64,000 bases of DNA from Faecalibacillus intestinalis (GCF_003024685.1 NZ_PYLQ01000007.1:1-64000); one strand, 5' to 3'; shown: positions 8,952 to 20,612, counted from the first letter of the stretch. Notes: a model not told the origin generated them from the sequence alone. Translations and numbers: made by a program.

Positions 8952-9662
8952 TTATTTTTTATACTTATCTTTAATTTCTTTAACATAATGTATTTGATCA
9001 TTGAATTCTACCATCTCATTAATACAATCATTCAATTCATTTTCTTTTTCTAAATGTTCTAAACAAATAATTCTATAATATAGCCTCATAACATATCCTA
9101 TGTCTTTTTGTTGACTTGTAACCTTCTTTGATAATTCAAGAGCTTCTTCATATTCTTCATTTAAAATGAGATACATAATTTTAAAAAGTGGGTTTTTAAC
9201 TTTATTATCCAATTGAGGATCATATAATTTTAAATATTCATCCTTTTTATTCAAATTATAATAATACTGTAATTTTATAGTATACCAATGTTTATTTTGC
9301 TTTTCATCAAAAATTCTTTTACTATTTTGTTCTACAAAGTTTTGATATTCTTCTTTATAATTAGAGATTTCTAAAAGAAAAATATATATTGTTATTAAAC
9401 TGTCATTAATAGACTTATTATGAATTTTATCGATTGCTTCTTTTACTGTAGATAAATTCTTTTCAATATACTTATTTGACAACAATAATTTTGGAATATT
9501 CAATATATAAATATGCACTACAATACCAAACAAAACGATTAAAATCAAAGAATAGATTAATACCCTTTCTAAATGATTAATATTCATAATAACAATCAAA
9601 AAAGCCAATAAATAATAAACTAGTATAATGAATCGATAACTTAAAACTATCTTATTCTTCAT
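8952..9662 (-). CDS. membrane protein of unknown function with TPR-like cytoplasmic part
   Basis: I do not recognise this 236-residue protein. Two hydrophobic segments lie in residues 8-55. The rest is a charged, helical region with repeats of the kind seen in tetratricopeptide-like domains (YKEEYQNFVEQNSKRIF, EEYEEALELSKKV, IICLEHLEKENELND). It sits between a penicillin-binding protein (9 bases upstream) and a LytTR regulator, all on the minus strand. This suggests a role in sensing or regulating cell-wall state, which is inference only. Confidence 0.6.
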   Translation of the reverse strand: MKNKIVLSYRFIILVYYLLAFLIVIMNINHLERVLIYSLILIVLFGIVVHIYILNIPKLLLSNKYIEKNLSTVKEAIDKIHNKSINDSLITIYIFLLEISNYKEEYQNFVEQNSKRIFDEKQNKHWYTIKLQYYYNLNKKDEYLKLYDPQLDNKVKNPLFKIMYLILNEEYEEALELSKKVTSQQKDIGYVMRLYYRIICLEHLEKENELNDCINEMVEFNDQIHYVKEIKDKYKK

Positions 9663-9671
9663 AGTTTTTAC

Positions 9672-11654
9672 CTACTTAGAAAGATATAAATCTAAAGATG
9701 TTTTTGTATGTTCAACAACATAACCACTGCCACCTCTATCTTTAACATCTTCAACCATTGTTGTTATTAAAAGAGGTTGTTTACTATCTGTCGTCATTAC
9801 TGTAAACCAACCAAGTTCTGTTCCTGTGGTATCACTTTGGCTTTGTTTGATTTCTGCTGTTCCTGTTTTTCCAGCAAGAGCGATACTATCATGATAGATG
9901 GCATGCCCTGTTCCTTTTTCGTCTGCAATAACATTAATTAAATCTTCTTTTATTGTTTGTGATGTTTCTTTAGAAAAGACATTTTTAATCCATGTTCTTG
10001 TTTTTCCTTGAACGATATGGGGTTGATAGATTGAACCATTATTTACAAAAGCACTATAAATACTTGCAAGTTGTAGGGGATTCATCAAAATTTGTCCTTG
10101 CCCATAACCACTATCTGCAATTAATTGATCACTTACTTTTTGATTTTTGTTTATATATTGACTTCTATTCAAAGATAGTTCAAAAGGAATCTTTTTACCA
10201 ATCTTTAAATTTTTGTAATATTTAAATAAATTATCTTTTCCAATATTTAACGCATTTCTTGCAAAATAAACATTATCTGAATATGTGATCGCATTCTTTA
10301 AATTATTAGGTGAAGGAGCATGTAATGTTGTTACATAATAGCTTCCCCAGCTTGAATCTTTTTGCCATTTATCTTTAGCCCCTAAATCTTTATCTGGATC
10401 AATTGTCTTTGTTTCTAAACCAATAGCTGCTGTGATTGGTTTCATAGTTGATCCAGGGGTATAAGTTTGTTTATAACGACTCATTAATGGTTGATTACTA
10501 TCATTATTTAAAGCGTTCCATTTATCCGTTGAAAGTCCTAAGACAAAATCATTATTTGAATAAGATGGCATTGAAACAAGCGCTAAAACTTCTCCTGTTT
10601 GTGGATTTAAAGCAACAGAAGCACTTTTATCATTTTGATATTCATTATAAAGACTTTGTTGTAAATCAATATCGATTGTTAAACGAATATCTTTTCCATC
10701 TTTAGCTTCTTTTTGGGCAACTGTTTTAATGATATTGTTATTTTCATCAACAATGACAATTTTTCCACCTACTTCTCCACGTAACTGCTTTTCATAAGTG
10801 GCTTCAATCCCACTTCTTCCAATTACTGAACTACTTGTGTATCCTTCACTTTTATGTTTTTTTAAATCTTCTGAATTAACATTTTGGACATATCCAATGA
10901 TGTGAGATGTTATTTTATCATAAGGATAAACACGCATAGAAATCGTATTGATTTTAACACCTTTAATATTTAAAATTCCTTGTTGAATCAATTGATTTTT
11001 TACTTGTTCTGATACATTTTTAATAGGTACAAAAGAATCATCTTTGATCCAAGATGCACTCATTTTCTTTTGAATGGCTTCAACATCCGTTTCTAAATAC
11101 TTAGCTATTTGTGCATAATCATTTTCACCATTTAATTTTCCTCTTACAAGACCAAATGAATAAGCATTTCCTTGTTTAGCTAAATATTTTCCATTTCTAT
11201 CTAAAATATACCCTCTATAAGGTTGTGTCGTAATCACTTTTACTTTGTTCTTATCAGAAAATTCATCAAAAATAAGTTGCTTATTAAATTTAATTTGTTC
11301 ATTTTTAATTTCAATCTTATTTTTATATTTAACTTTTCCAGCTACAGTATCCATCGATATTTGATATTGAACCATATTATCGTTTTCATCTATTACTTTT
11401 ACCTGTATATTACTTGGATTTATTACATCATAGATTTCTTTATGCTTTTCAATAAAATATTTTTGTGTAGGAGTATAGACTGTCTTTTGATCTAGCATTT
11501 GATACATTTGTTTATAATCTTTCTTTTTTAAAAGTTCAAAATATTCTGTAACAACTTGTTCATTACTTTTTCCATGATTAAAAACAAAAAATACCACTGT
11601 CATAAGCAGTACACAAACTATTGACCCAATTATAATATTTCTTTTCTTGTTCAT
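9672..11654 (-). CDS. class B penicillin-binding protein, MecA/PBP2a-like transpeptidase
   Basis: This 660-residue protein has an N-terminal membrane anchor (residues 7-25), then an NTF2-like MecA N-terminal domain (NEQVVTEYFELLKKKDYKQ), a dimerisation domain, and a transpeptidase domain. The active-site motifs are SxxK as STMK (about residue 402), SxN as SDN (about 458) and KTG as AGKTGTAEI (about 595). It cross-links peptidoglycan outside the membrane. MecA_N-type PBPs include low-affinity enzymes such as PBP2a and enterococcal PBP5, but low beta-lactam affinity cannot be read from the sequence. The start has a GGGAGG site. The gene leads an apparent operon with an unknown membrane protein and a LytTR pair. 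Confidence 0.9.
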   Translation of the reverse strand: MNKKRNIIIGSIVCVLLMTVVFFVFNHGKSNEQVVTEYFELLKKKDYKQMYQMLDQKTVYTPTQKYFIEKHKEIYDVINPSNIQVKVIDENDNMVQYQISMDTVAGKVKYKNKIEIKNEQIKFNKQLIFDEFSDKNKVKVITTQPYRGYILDRNGKYLAKQGNAYSFGLVRGKLNGENDYAQIAKYLETDVEAIQKKMSASWIKDDSFVPIKNVSEQVKNQLIQQGILNIKGVKINTISMRVYPYDKITSHIIGYVQNVNSEDLKKHKSEGYTSSSVIGRSGIEATYEKQLRGEVGGKIVIVDENNNIIKTVAQKEAKDGKDIRLTIDIDLQQSLYNEYQNDKSASVALNPQTGEVLALVSMPSYSNNDFVLGLSTDKWNALNNDSNQPLMSRYKQTYTPGSTMKPITAAIGLETKTIDPDKDLGAKDKWQKDSSWGSYYVTTLHAPSPNNLKNAITYSDNVYFARNALNIGKDNLFKYYKNLKIGKKIPFELSLNRSQYINKNQKVSDQLIADSGYGQGQILMNPLQLASIYSAFVNNGSIYQPHIVQGKTRTWIKNVFSKETSQTIKEDLINVIADEKGTGHAIYHDSIALAGKTGTAEIKQSQSDTTGTELGWFTVMTTDSKQPLLITTMVEDVKDRGGSGYVVEHTKTSLDLYLSK

Positions 11655-11773
11655 ATGGTAATCCTCCCTAATTAATACAATTATATATGATGATTAGCAT
11701 TAATGATATATTTATTGCACAAGATGTTCTTTATTTGCATAAAAACCTTTTTTTAAACTGTCATTTTGTGATA

Positions 11774-11802
11774 TTGACTTAGAAATTATCATAAATTATA
11801 AT
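11774..11802 (+). promoter_or_regulatory. consensus sigma-A promoter of an sRNA candidate
   Basis: TTGACT (11774-11779), a 17-base spacer and TATAAT (11797-11802) make a nearly perfect housekeeping promoter on the plus strand, pointing into a region without a plausible gene. Confidence 0.75.
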
Positions 11803-11808
11803 ATAAAT

Positions 11809-11904
11809 GAAAAAAGGAATAGTTATAAACGACTAGCCTTGGATTTTCTTGAGAAAAATAACTACCTCAATGTTCGCCAAAACCGTGTAAGGTAGCTTTT
11901 TTTT
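11809..11904 (+). ncRNA. candidate small RNA, about 96 nt, unassigned
   Basis: The transcript predicted from the promoter at 11774-11802 runs to a hairpin with stem CTACCT/AGGTAG (11862-11895) and eight T residues. The only ORF in it is nine codons long. An internal helix TAGTTAT/ATAACTA encloses a TTTTC-TTGA-GAAAA hairpin. I do not recognise the family. The remaining intergenic sequence from 11905 to 12101 shows nothing clear. The flanking genes (PBP, unknown protein) are on the opposite strand. Confidence 0.55.
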
Positions 11905-12101
11905 GTATTATTTTCGTTATATATAGAAGTATTTATAGCAAACTATAATTTTTTCATGACGATAAATGTATAACTGATACAAAATATGAATTTAGATTTC
12001 AAATTTTTCTTAATAATTTAAGAAAAACAAGTAAAAATCAAAGAAAACCACTCAAAATATTAAATTTCTTTACATCTTTTCTTACCTAATTATTATTAAT
12101 T

Positions 12102-12668
12102 TTATTCGTAAGTTAAGTGCAATTTTATTTTTGAATTACTTTTCAAACTTTCTCCTTCCATCAATGTATAAACATTTTTATCTTTTAACCTTTTTTCTGA
12201 AATAAAATAACATTTATAATTAGAAAAATCCTCATTTTCTAATAAATTAATTTTAGATATTGTTTTTGGTTTTGAGGTATTTATATTGCTAGAACAATCA
12301 AGATAAATACATGTATCTTCATCGATTAATTTCAAAGTTATTTTCCCTTCATCAGCACTATAACCTTTAAATATATTTTTTATATCAAAATGGTTATTGA
12401 TTTCGTAACTGCCTAAAACATCTTGAATAATTTCACCATCTTTTTCATATTGGAAATAAAATGTTATATTATTGACATTTTTTGATAAATAATGATATTT
12501 TGCATAATAAGTTGAAGATACATCATCTTGTTTTAAAGATAAAACAGCATCTTTTTCTAAAAACATATAATGAACAATACTTATACCAAAGGCAACGATA
12601 AAAAGAACAAAAATATAAAATAGCTTCTCATTCTTTTTAGCTATATGTCTACGAATTTGACCTAGCAT
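12102..12668 (-). CDS. single-pass membrane protein of unknown function
   Basis: I do not recognise this 188-residue protein. Residues 1-16 are basic (MLGQIRRHIAKKNEK), one transmembrane segment follows (LFYIFVLFIVAFGISIV), and the remainder appears extracytoplasmic and beta-rich. A good AGGAGG site precedes the ATG. It stands alone between the phoU terminator and the sRNA candidate. The pseudogene at 45146-45997 encodes a protein with a similar single-TM layout, but I cannot claim homology. Confidence 0.6.
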   Translation of the reverse strand: MLGQIRRHIAKKNEKLFYIFVLFIVAFGISIVHYMFLEKDAVLSLKQDDVSSTYYAKYHYLSKNVNNITFYFQYEKDGEIIQDVLGSYEINNHFDIKNIFKGYSADEGKITLKLIDEDTCIYLDCSSNINTSKPKTISKINLLENEDFSNYKCYFISEKRLKDKNVYTLMEGESLKSNSKIKLHLTYE

Positions 12669-12729
12669 AATAATACCTCCTTATATTTTTATTATATAGA
12701 AATCAATCATCCTTTTAAATCAAATAAAG

Positions 12730-12751
12730 AAAAAACCTCTCTAAAAGAGGT
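12730..12751 (-). terminator. intrinsic terminator of the pst-phoU operon
   Basis: The stem ACCTCT/AGAGGT (12735-12751) directly follows phoU and is followed by a T-rich tract on the minus strand. Confidence 0.8.
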
Positions 12752-13411
12752 CTAAATTAATCGAGTATTGTTAAGTTTTCCTGTTTGGTTGAACTCAATC
12801 CATTCACAGATATTAACAACATGATCACCAATTCTTTCAAAATACTTTGCAATCATTAAGAAATTGATTGTTAAATCACCTTTATCATTTGATTCTTTAA
12901 TCATTTGAATAATATCTTCTTTAACTTGATCAAACAATTCATCCATTTTAATATCCATCTTCTTTACTTCTAAAGCATGTTTTAAATCATGTTGATGGAA
13001 AGCATCTAAAGCTTCTTTAACCATTTTAGTTGCAATTTTTGCCATATCTTGAATATGTCCAATCATTAAGAAACTATCCATTTCTTTCATTTCTAAAATC
13101 AATTCAGCAATATCTGCACTTTGATCCCCAATTCTTTCTAAATCAGTAACTACTTTTAAAGCAGTAGAAACATCTCTTAAATCAGAAGCAACGGGTTGTT
13201 GTTTTAAAATCAAAGATAAACATTTTGCTTCAATCGATCTTTCCACATCATTAATTTGTTTATCCCCATGAATAATATCTCGAGCAAGTTCATAATCTTG
13301 TTCCCTAAATGCTGTAACACAGTTTTCAATAGCTAAAACAACAAGATGACACATTCTATCTAAATCAACATGCATCTTATTAAGCTCTTGATCAAATTGA
13401 CTTCTTGGCAT
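12752..13411 (-). CDS. phoU: phosphate transport/signalling protein PhoU
   Basis: This 219-residue all-helical cytoplasmic protein has the two PhoU repeats, with motifs DLRDVSTALKVVTDLERIGDQ and MIAKYFERIGDHVVNICEW. PhoU links the Pst transporter to the PhoR kinase and damps Pho signalling when phosphate is sufficient. It is the last gene of the operon, 12 bases after pstB, and is followed by a terminator. Confidence 0.95.
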   Translation of the reverse strand: MPRSQFDQELNKMHVDLDRMCHLVVLAIENCVTAFREQDYELARDIIHGDKQINDVERSIEAKCLSLILKQQPVASDLRDVSTALKVVTDLERIGDQSADIAELILEMKEMDSFLMIGHIQDMAKIATKMVKEALDAFHQHDLKHALEVKKMDIKMDELFDQVKEDIIQMIKESNDKGDLTINFLMIAKYFERIGDHVVNICEWIEFNQTGKLNNTRLI

Positions 13412-13423
13412 CTTTCTTTCCTC

Positions 13424-14179
13424 CTATCCAAATCTACCAGTAATATAATCTTCAGTTCTTTTATCTTTTGGCATACCAAAGACATCTTTTGTTGGTCCAT
13501 ATTCTACCATTTCTCCAACTAAGAAGAAGGCAGTATAATCAGCAATACGACTTGCTTGTTGCATATTGTGAGTAACGATAGCAATTGTATATTGATCTTT
13601 TAATTGTAATAAAAGTTCTTCGATTTTAAGTGTTGAAATTGGATCTAAGGCACTTGTTGGTTCATCTAATAAGATAACTTCTGGTTGCACCGCTAAAGCA
13701 CGGGCAATACATAATCTTTGTTGTTGTCCACCAGATAAACCTAAGGCGCTTGAATGTAAACGATCTGACACTTCATCATAAAGTGCTGCTGCTTTTAAAC
13801 TATCTTCAACGATTTTATCAAGTTGTTTTTTATTTTTAATACCATGAATACGTGGTCCATAAGCCACATTATCATAAATTGACATAGGGAATGGATTTGG
13901 TTGTTGGAAAACCATCCCAACTTTTTTTCTAAGTAATGTTGTATCAACACGGCTATCATAAATATCTTCACCATCTAAGATAACATCCCCTTCAATTTTA
14001 ACGTTATCAACATAATCATTCATACGATTTAGTGTTTTTAAAAATGTTGATTTACCACACCCTGAAGGGCCAATAAACGCAGTAATTTTATTTTCTTTAA
14101 TATCTAAACTGACATCTTTTAAAGCATGTTTTTGTCCATAATACAAATTCAGATGTCTTGCTTCTATTTTATTTTCCAT
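13424..14179 (-). CDS. pstB: phosphate ABC transporter ATP-binding protein PstB
   Basis: The 251-residue ATPase shows Walker A (GPSGCGKST), signature (LSGGQQQR), Walker B ([12 protein letters not shown]) and the H-loop (IAIVTHNM). The start [20 protein letters not shown] is typical of PstB, and the sequence [19 protein letters not shown] is diagnostic. It energises phosphate import and sits one base after pstA. Confidence 0.96.
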   Translation of the reverse strand: MENKIEARHLNLYYGQKHALKDVSLDIKENKITAFIGPSGCGKSTFLKTLNRMNDYVDNVKIEGDVILDGEDIYDSRVDTTLLRKKVGMVFQQPNPFPMSIYDNVAYGPRIHGIKNKKQLDKIVEDSLKAAALYDEVSDRLHSSALGLSGGQQQRLCIARALAVQPEVILLDEPTSALDPISTLKIEELLLQLKDQYTIAIVTHNMQQASRIADYTAFFLVGEMVEYGPTKDVFGMPKDKRTEDYITGRFG

Positions 14180-14180
14180 C

Positions 14181-15047
14181 TTAATTATCCCCTTTATTTA
14201 CATCAAATCTGCGACTGATCCATTTAGCTAACATATTTAAACCTAAAACAATAACTACTAAAACAAGAGCAATCACAAATGAAACTTCATAATTTCCTTT
14301 AGCCATTTCTAAATATAATTGAATAGTAAGTGTACCCCCACTACTTAATAAATGACCAAAAATATTTGTTGGTAAAATAGCAACTGATCCTGCTGTAAAT
14401 AATAAAGCAGCTGATTCAGCAACGATACGTCCCATTGCAAGAATAACTCCTGTTAAAATACCAGGAATGGCACTTGGTAAAAGTACTGTACGAATCATAT
14501 ACCATTTTGTTGCTCCAATTCCTAAAGCAGCTTCACGATAGCTTTTAGGAACACATTCTAATGCTGTTTGAGTATTTCTTGAAATGATTGGTAAAATCAT
14601 AATGGCAAGTGTAAGTGACCCTGTTAAAATAGAGAAATTCAAATGACAAAATGATCCAAAGAACAACATCCCAAATAATCCATAAATAATTGATGGAATA
14701 CCTGCTAAAACTTCCGTTGTAAATGAAATGATACTAACGAATTTTTTATTTTTTGTATATTCATTTAAATAGATTGCTCCACCAATTCCTATTGGACAAG
14801 CAATTAAAAGTGTCACAATAACGATATAAAGTGTATTAACGATATTTGGTAAAATACCTACAGTATCATTAATAATACTTGTTGTATTTACTAAATAAGA
14901 AAAATCAAAGGCCGGTATTCCTCGATAGAGAATATAACCAATAATAACTAATAAGATAAAAATTGAAAGAAATGAACTTAATTGAATAAGTGCATAGAGA
15001 ATTTGATCACTAACACGTTTCTTTTTTTCTAATATTGTATTATTCAT
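14181..15047 (-). CDS. pstA: phosphate ABC transporter permease PstA
   Basis: This 288-residue integral membrane protein has about six hydrophobic segments. The conserved permease loop reads [20 protein letters not shown] and is followed by [19 protein letters not shown]. It forms the membrane channel with PstC. The start overlaps the pstC stop codon by 8 bases. Confidence 0.95.
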   Translation of the reverse strand: MNNTILEKKKRVSDQILYALIQLSSFLSIFILLVIIGYILYRGIPAFDFSYLVNTTSIINDTVGILPNIVNTLYIVIVTLLIACPIGIGGAIYLNEYTKNKKFVSIISFTTEVLAGIPSIIYGLFGMLFFGSFCHLNFSILTGSLTLAIMILPIISRNTQTALECVPKSYREAALGIGATKWYMIRTVLLPSAIPGILTGVILAMGRIVAESAALLFTAGSVAILPTNIFGHLLSSGGTLTIQLYLEMAKGNYEVSFVIALVLVVIVLGLNMLAKWISRRFDVNKGDN

Positions 15048-15969
15048 CTAAGTCACCTCTTTTTAAAACATATGTTAAGACTAAGTTAATAACCATGATA
15101 AAGATAAACAGTACAAGTCCAATTGTAAATAGTACTTGACGATGTGTACCACTGGCATATCCCATTTCTGAAACGATGGCTGTTGTTAAAAAACGTACCG
15201 AATTAAATGGAAGTGGAAGAGATACTGCATTTCCGGCTACTAACAAAATAGCCATTGCTTCTCCAATAGCACGTCCTACGCCAAGTACTATCGCTGACAT
15301 AATACCTGATTTAGCACTTGGTACAACAACTTTAAAAATTGTTTGCATTTTACTTGCCCCTAAAGCAAGTGAGCTTTTACGATAATCATCAGGTACAGCT
15401 TTTAAGGCTGTTTCTGAAATATTGATAAGCGTAGGTAAAATCATGATTGCTAGTACGATAATGGCTGATAAAAGATTTGCCCCACCTGTAAATTGATGTG
15501 TTTTAGATCCATGGTAGATCATTAATTCTAATTTATACATCATTGGATTGACAATCAAAATACCTAATAATCCATAAACAACAGACGGAATCCCTGCAAG
15601 TAATTCAATTGCTGATTTTAATATTTTTCTAAGTCTTGCTGGAGCAATTTCAGCAAGGTTGATTGCTGTAAATAAACCAATAGGTACTCCAATACAAATT
15701 GCTAGAAAAACCCCTACAATAGAAGTTAAAATAACATAAGCAATCCCATATTGAGGATGAGCTGCTGTTGGCGCCCATGTTGTAGAAAACAAAATACCTG
15801 TAATTCCTTCTTTAAAAATGGCAGGTGTCCCTGAAATAATCATATATCCTGTAATAGTAACAACTGCTAAAACAGAGATAATAGCACAGCCACGAAAGAT
15901 CATCGCGGCTGTTTTTTCTACTAGGGATTTTGCTTTCTTATGGCTAATAATTGATAACTTTTTTTCCAT
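15040..15969 (-). CDS. pstC: phosphate ABC transporter permease PstC
   Basis: This 309-residue membrane protein carries the permease motif DYRKSSLALGASKMQTIFKV followed by SGIMSAIVLGVGRAIGEAMA, and LLAGIPSVVYGLLG in the middle. It pairs with PstA. It lies 19 bases downstream of pstS and overlaps pstA by 8 bases. Confidence 0.95.
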   Translation of the reverse strand: MEKKLSIISHKKAKSLVEKTAAMIFRGCAIISVLAVVTITGYMIISGTPAIFKEGITGILFSTTWAPTAAHPQYGIAYVILTSIVGVFLAICIGVPIGLFTAINLAEIAPARLRKILKSAIELLAGIPSVVYGLLGILIVNPMMYKLELMIYHGSKTHQFTGGANLLSAIIVLAIMILPTLINISETALKAVPDDYRKSSLALGASKMQTIFKVVVPSAKSGIMSAIVLGVGRAIGEAMAILLVAGNAVSLPLPFNSVRFLTTAIVSEMGYASGTHRQVLFTIGLVLFIFIMVINLVLTYVLKRGDLDE

Positions 15970-15988
15970 AATACTTCCCTCTTTATTT

Positions 15989-16822
15989 TTATTTATTTGG
16001 TGTTACTAATCCAACTTTTTTAATGATTTTTTGTCCATCATCACTATTGATGAAATCAAATACTGCTTGAACTTGTTTAGATTGTTCACTAATTTTTCCA
16101 TTTGTAGCCATTACGAATGGTCTTTGTAAAGCATAGCTTCCATCTTTTACAGTTTTTTCACTTGGTTCAACACCATCTAATTGAAGAGGAGAAACTGTAT
16201 CATCCAATACATCTAATGAAACATAACCGATTGATCCAGAAGTTTTAGCAACTTTAGCAAGAACAGCACCAGTTTCATTTAATTCTTGAGCATATTGACA
16301 TTGATCTTCAATTCCTAATAATTCTTCAAATGCTCCACGAGTTCCTGAACCAGCTTCACGTCCGATAACAACGATTGCTTCATCTTGTCCACCTAAATCT
16401 TTCCAGTTAGTAATTTGTCCTGTATAGATTTTTGCTAATTGATCTTTTGTTAAGTTTGTTACTTTATTAGATTTGTTTGTAATTGTTGCGATACCATCGA
16501 TAGCAACAATATTTTCTTCTAATCCTTTTGCTTTTTCTTCATCTGTTAAAGCACGAGAAGAATCTCCGATATCTGTTGTTTTTGAAGCAACTGCTTCTAG
16601 ACCTGCACCAGATCCTGTAAATTGTGCTTCTAATTGTAAGTTTGGATATTTTTCTTTAATTCCTTCTGATAAGGCATTAACGAATTTTTCCATTGAAGTT
16701 GATCCGTTTAAACTTACCTTTCCACTAATGTCATCTGATGTACTATTTGATCCTCCGCCACATCCGGCTAAACCAAGACACATCATGAAAACCATTAAAA
16801 CACTTAATACTTTCTTTTTCAT
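15989..16822 (-). CDS. pstS: phosphate-binding lipoprotein PstS
   Basis: The lipobox LAGC follows a 20-residue signal sequence, so the mature protein is lipid-anchored outside the membrane. Phosphate-binding signatures include LNGSTSMEKF and IVVIGREAGSGTRGAFEELL. It delivers phosphate to PstCA. It is first in the operon, with a GGAAGG site upstream, and a Pho box lies about 115 bases before the start codon. Confidence 0.96.
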   Translation of the reverse strand: MKKKVLSVLMVFMMCLGLAGCGGGSNSTSDDISGKVSLNGSTSMEKFVNALSEGIKEKYPNLQLEAQFTGSGAGLEAVASKTTDIGDSSRALTDEEKAKGLEENIVAIDGIATITNKSNKVTNLTKDQLAKIYTGQITNWKDLGGQDEAIVVIGREAGSGTRGAFEELLGIEDQCQYAQELNETGAVLAKVAKTSGSIGYVSLDVLDDTVSPLQLDGVEPSEKTVKDGSYALQRPFVMATNGKISEQSKQVQAVFDFINSDDGQKIIKKVGLVTPNK

Positions 16823-16937
16823 TTTTTATTTACCTTCCTTTGTTTTCTCTTAAGATATTATTTATTTTTGTTTCCTTTTCTTAAGACACTCATATCATAG
16901 TGTTTTTCAACACTTTCAAAAATCAAAAGAACGTATG

Positions 16938-16959
16938 GTTTATGTTAAGTTTATGTAAA
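16938..16959 (-). promoter_or_regulatory. Pho box of the pst operon
   Basis: On the minus strand the sequence is TTTACATAAAC followed by TTAACATAAAC, two 11-base direct repeats nearly identical to those before phoB. This links pst expression to the PhoBR pair of this window. Confidence 0.7.
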
Positions 16960-17857
16960 ATGAAAAAAGTCCATGTTTATAAACACGAACTCATTTTTAT
17001 AACGTTTATCCTTAGTAACTCCTTTTTCTACAAACACATTTGAAAGTTCTCTTGTACAACGATAATCTCTCGTATGTATTCTTTTAAAAGTTCCATTAAA
17101 TAAATCATCATTAATATAAACCAGCTTTTGTCTTTTTTTGTCATTGGAACATAGATTACTATGTATTCGATTCAAAAAAACATCTTCTTGCTTGTTTTGT
17201 TTTTTTATATTCAACTAAACGTTGTGCAAAAAATTTCAAATGGGTAATAAAGCGATAGTAATAAGCACTTTCTTCATTAAATTCTATCTTGAAGCGATAA
17301 CGCACAATATTTTCAATTTCTTGCATGATTTTCGTAATTTCATACATGTCATGAACATCTTCATCTAATTGTCCATTGACAATATGTAACGCAATAAATC
17401 CTGCTTCATCATTTGGTAAAAGCACACCTGTTTTCTTTTCGATAATTACAAGAGCCTTTTTCACTATTAGATATTCTTCTTTATAAAATTTTTGAATATC
17501 CCATAATAAAGCATTCTTCACTAAAATATCGTCTTTTGCTCTAACAACTGCTGTATAAATGTGATTGACCATAGAAATATAGATATTATCATTTAAAGCT
17601 TTGCCTAAACTTAGTCTCGCTTCATCCATAATTTCTTCACCGATTTCTAAATATTCTAAAGGAATATCCACAACAAGTTCTTTAAATCGACTTAAAACTT
17701 CTTGGTTATGTAAATAAAAATCTTTATCAATTGTTTCTGGTTCTATCGTATCCCCTATTTTCTTTTTAAAACAGATTTCTCGTCCCATCACAATCTTTTC
17801 TTCATTATTTTCAAGAACAACAGCTACATTATTGTTAAAAACTTTGCTTATTTCCAT
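16951..17857 (-). pseudogene. broken LicT/BglG-type transcription antiterminator
   Basis: The intact part (17159-17857) aligns with LicT-type antiterminators. It has an RNA-binding CAT domain (MEISKVFNNNVAVVLENNEE), PRD1 with PIEYLEIGEEIMD-like and FIALHIVNGQLDED sequences, and the start of PRD2 (YYYRFITHLKFFAQRL). It then stops early at CFFESNT. After a run of seven A residues a second frame continues as NKQEDVFLNRI, which matches the expected next residues of PRD2, so a frameshift near 17180-17200 is likely. The rest of that frame (to 16951) does not resemble the normal PRD2 end, and the second PRD2 histidine region is missing. The start at 17857 has a GGAGGGG site. Its RAT/terminator leader is intact. 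Confidence 0.75.
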
Positions 17858-17876
17858 AATCACCCCTCCAAAATAA

Positions 17877-17948
17877 AAACCTATTTATTGCGCACTTAAA
17901 AAGGGTGGCAATAAATAGGTTTAGCTTATACTTAAATAATCACTATCC
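17877..17948 (-). promoter_or_regulatory. RAT antiterminator overlapping an intrinsic terminator
   Basis: On the minus strand a 32-base element at 17917-17948 begins GGATAGTGAT and ends GCTAAACCT, resembling the LicT ribonucleic antiterminator (GGAT...GCAAAACCT). Its last bases are shared with a perfect 15-bp terminator stem, 17877-17891 with 17908-17922, followed by T residues. Bound antiterminator would prevent formation of this hairpin. It is placed 20 bases before the gene for the LicT-like protein, which indicates autoregulation. Confidence 0.75.
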
Positions 17949-18001
17949 TATAAACTACTCGAACATATTATCACAAATTTAAAATGGATGTAGTCTTTTT
18001 A

Positions 18002-19690
<1,689 letters not shown>

Positions 19691-19698
<8 letters not shown>

Positions 19699-20539
19699 GA
19701 ATTTTTAATCCCATTAAACGTGTTTCGTTGGCAGGATCTTCAGGATTATGAGATGGTTTATTTGTATCTAAGGCTTGCATGTTTTTCATTTCTTCATCTG
19801 TTAATTCAAAGTCAAAGATATCAATGTTTCCTTTCATTCTTTCTTCATTTGTAGATTTAGGTAAAGAAATAACTCCTTCTTGATAAATCCATCTTAAAAT
19901 AATTTGACCTGCATTTTTATTATATTTTTTAGCAAGCTCTACAATTGTTTCATTTTCTAATAATTCTTTATTTCCATGTCCTAATGGATGCCAAGCTTCT
20001 AAACGAATATTATTTTCAGCCATCACTTTTCTTAATTCTTTTTGTTGAACAAATGGATTAAATTCTACTTGATTTACAGCTGGCATAACAGTCATACCAT
20101 TTTTAAATTTATTCCATAAATTAACGGTAATATTAGAAATACCAATAGATTTAATCTTACCTTCTTGATAAGCTTCTTCTAAAGCTTTCCAAGCTCCTAA
20201 ATAATCACCATATGGTTGATGTAATAAATAAAGATCAATATAATCTACTCCTAATAATTTTAAAGAAGTTTCAATACCTTTTTTCGCATTTTCATAACCA
20301 TAATCTTGTAACCATAATTTAGAAGTAATAAAGATTTCTTTACGATCAATCCCACTATCTTTAATCGCTTTTCCTACATCACTTTCATTCATATATCCTG
20401 CAGCTGTATCAATATGACGATAACCTGCTTTTAAAGCAGCTAAAGTTGCATCATAAGTAGGTCCATCATTAGGAATCATAAAGACTCCAAATCCTACTGC
20501 TGGAATTGTTTGTTTGTTATTAAGTTCAAATATTTTCAT
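19691..20539 (-). CDS. aldo/keto reductase (first of three)
   Basis: This is a 282-residue AKR when started at the ATG at 20539, whose AGGAGG site lies 7 bases upstream; an ATG two codons earlier is too close to that site. Motifs are GYRHIDTAAGYMNESDVG, FITSKLW, YLLHQPYGDYLG and IGISNITV. It is the first gene of the operon and lies 74 bases from a LysR-type operator. Confidence 0.9.
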
Positions 20540-20612
20540 TGTCATTCCTCCTTGTTTTCATTTATATTTTAGTTTTACTTTACTAAAAAGTACAATATGA
20601 ATAATGCATATT

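Noticed and set aside
11809-11880. On the minus strand AAGGCTAGTC followed by GTTTATAACT resembles the nexus of Cas9 tracrRNA.
   Set aside because: The match is only about ten bases, there is no cas gene, repeat array or terminator in the right place on that strand, and the plus strand has a consensus promoter and a proper terminator.
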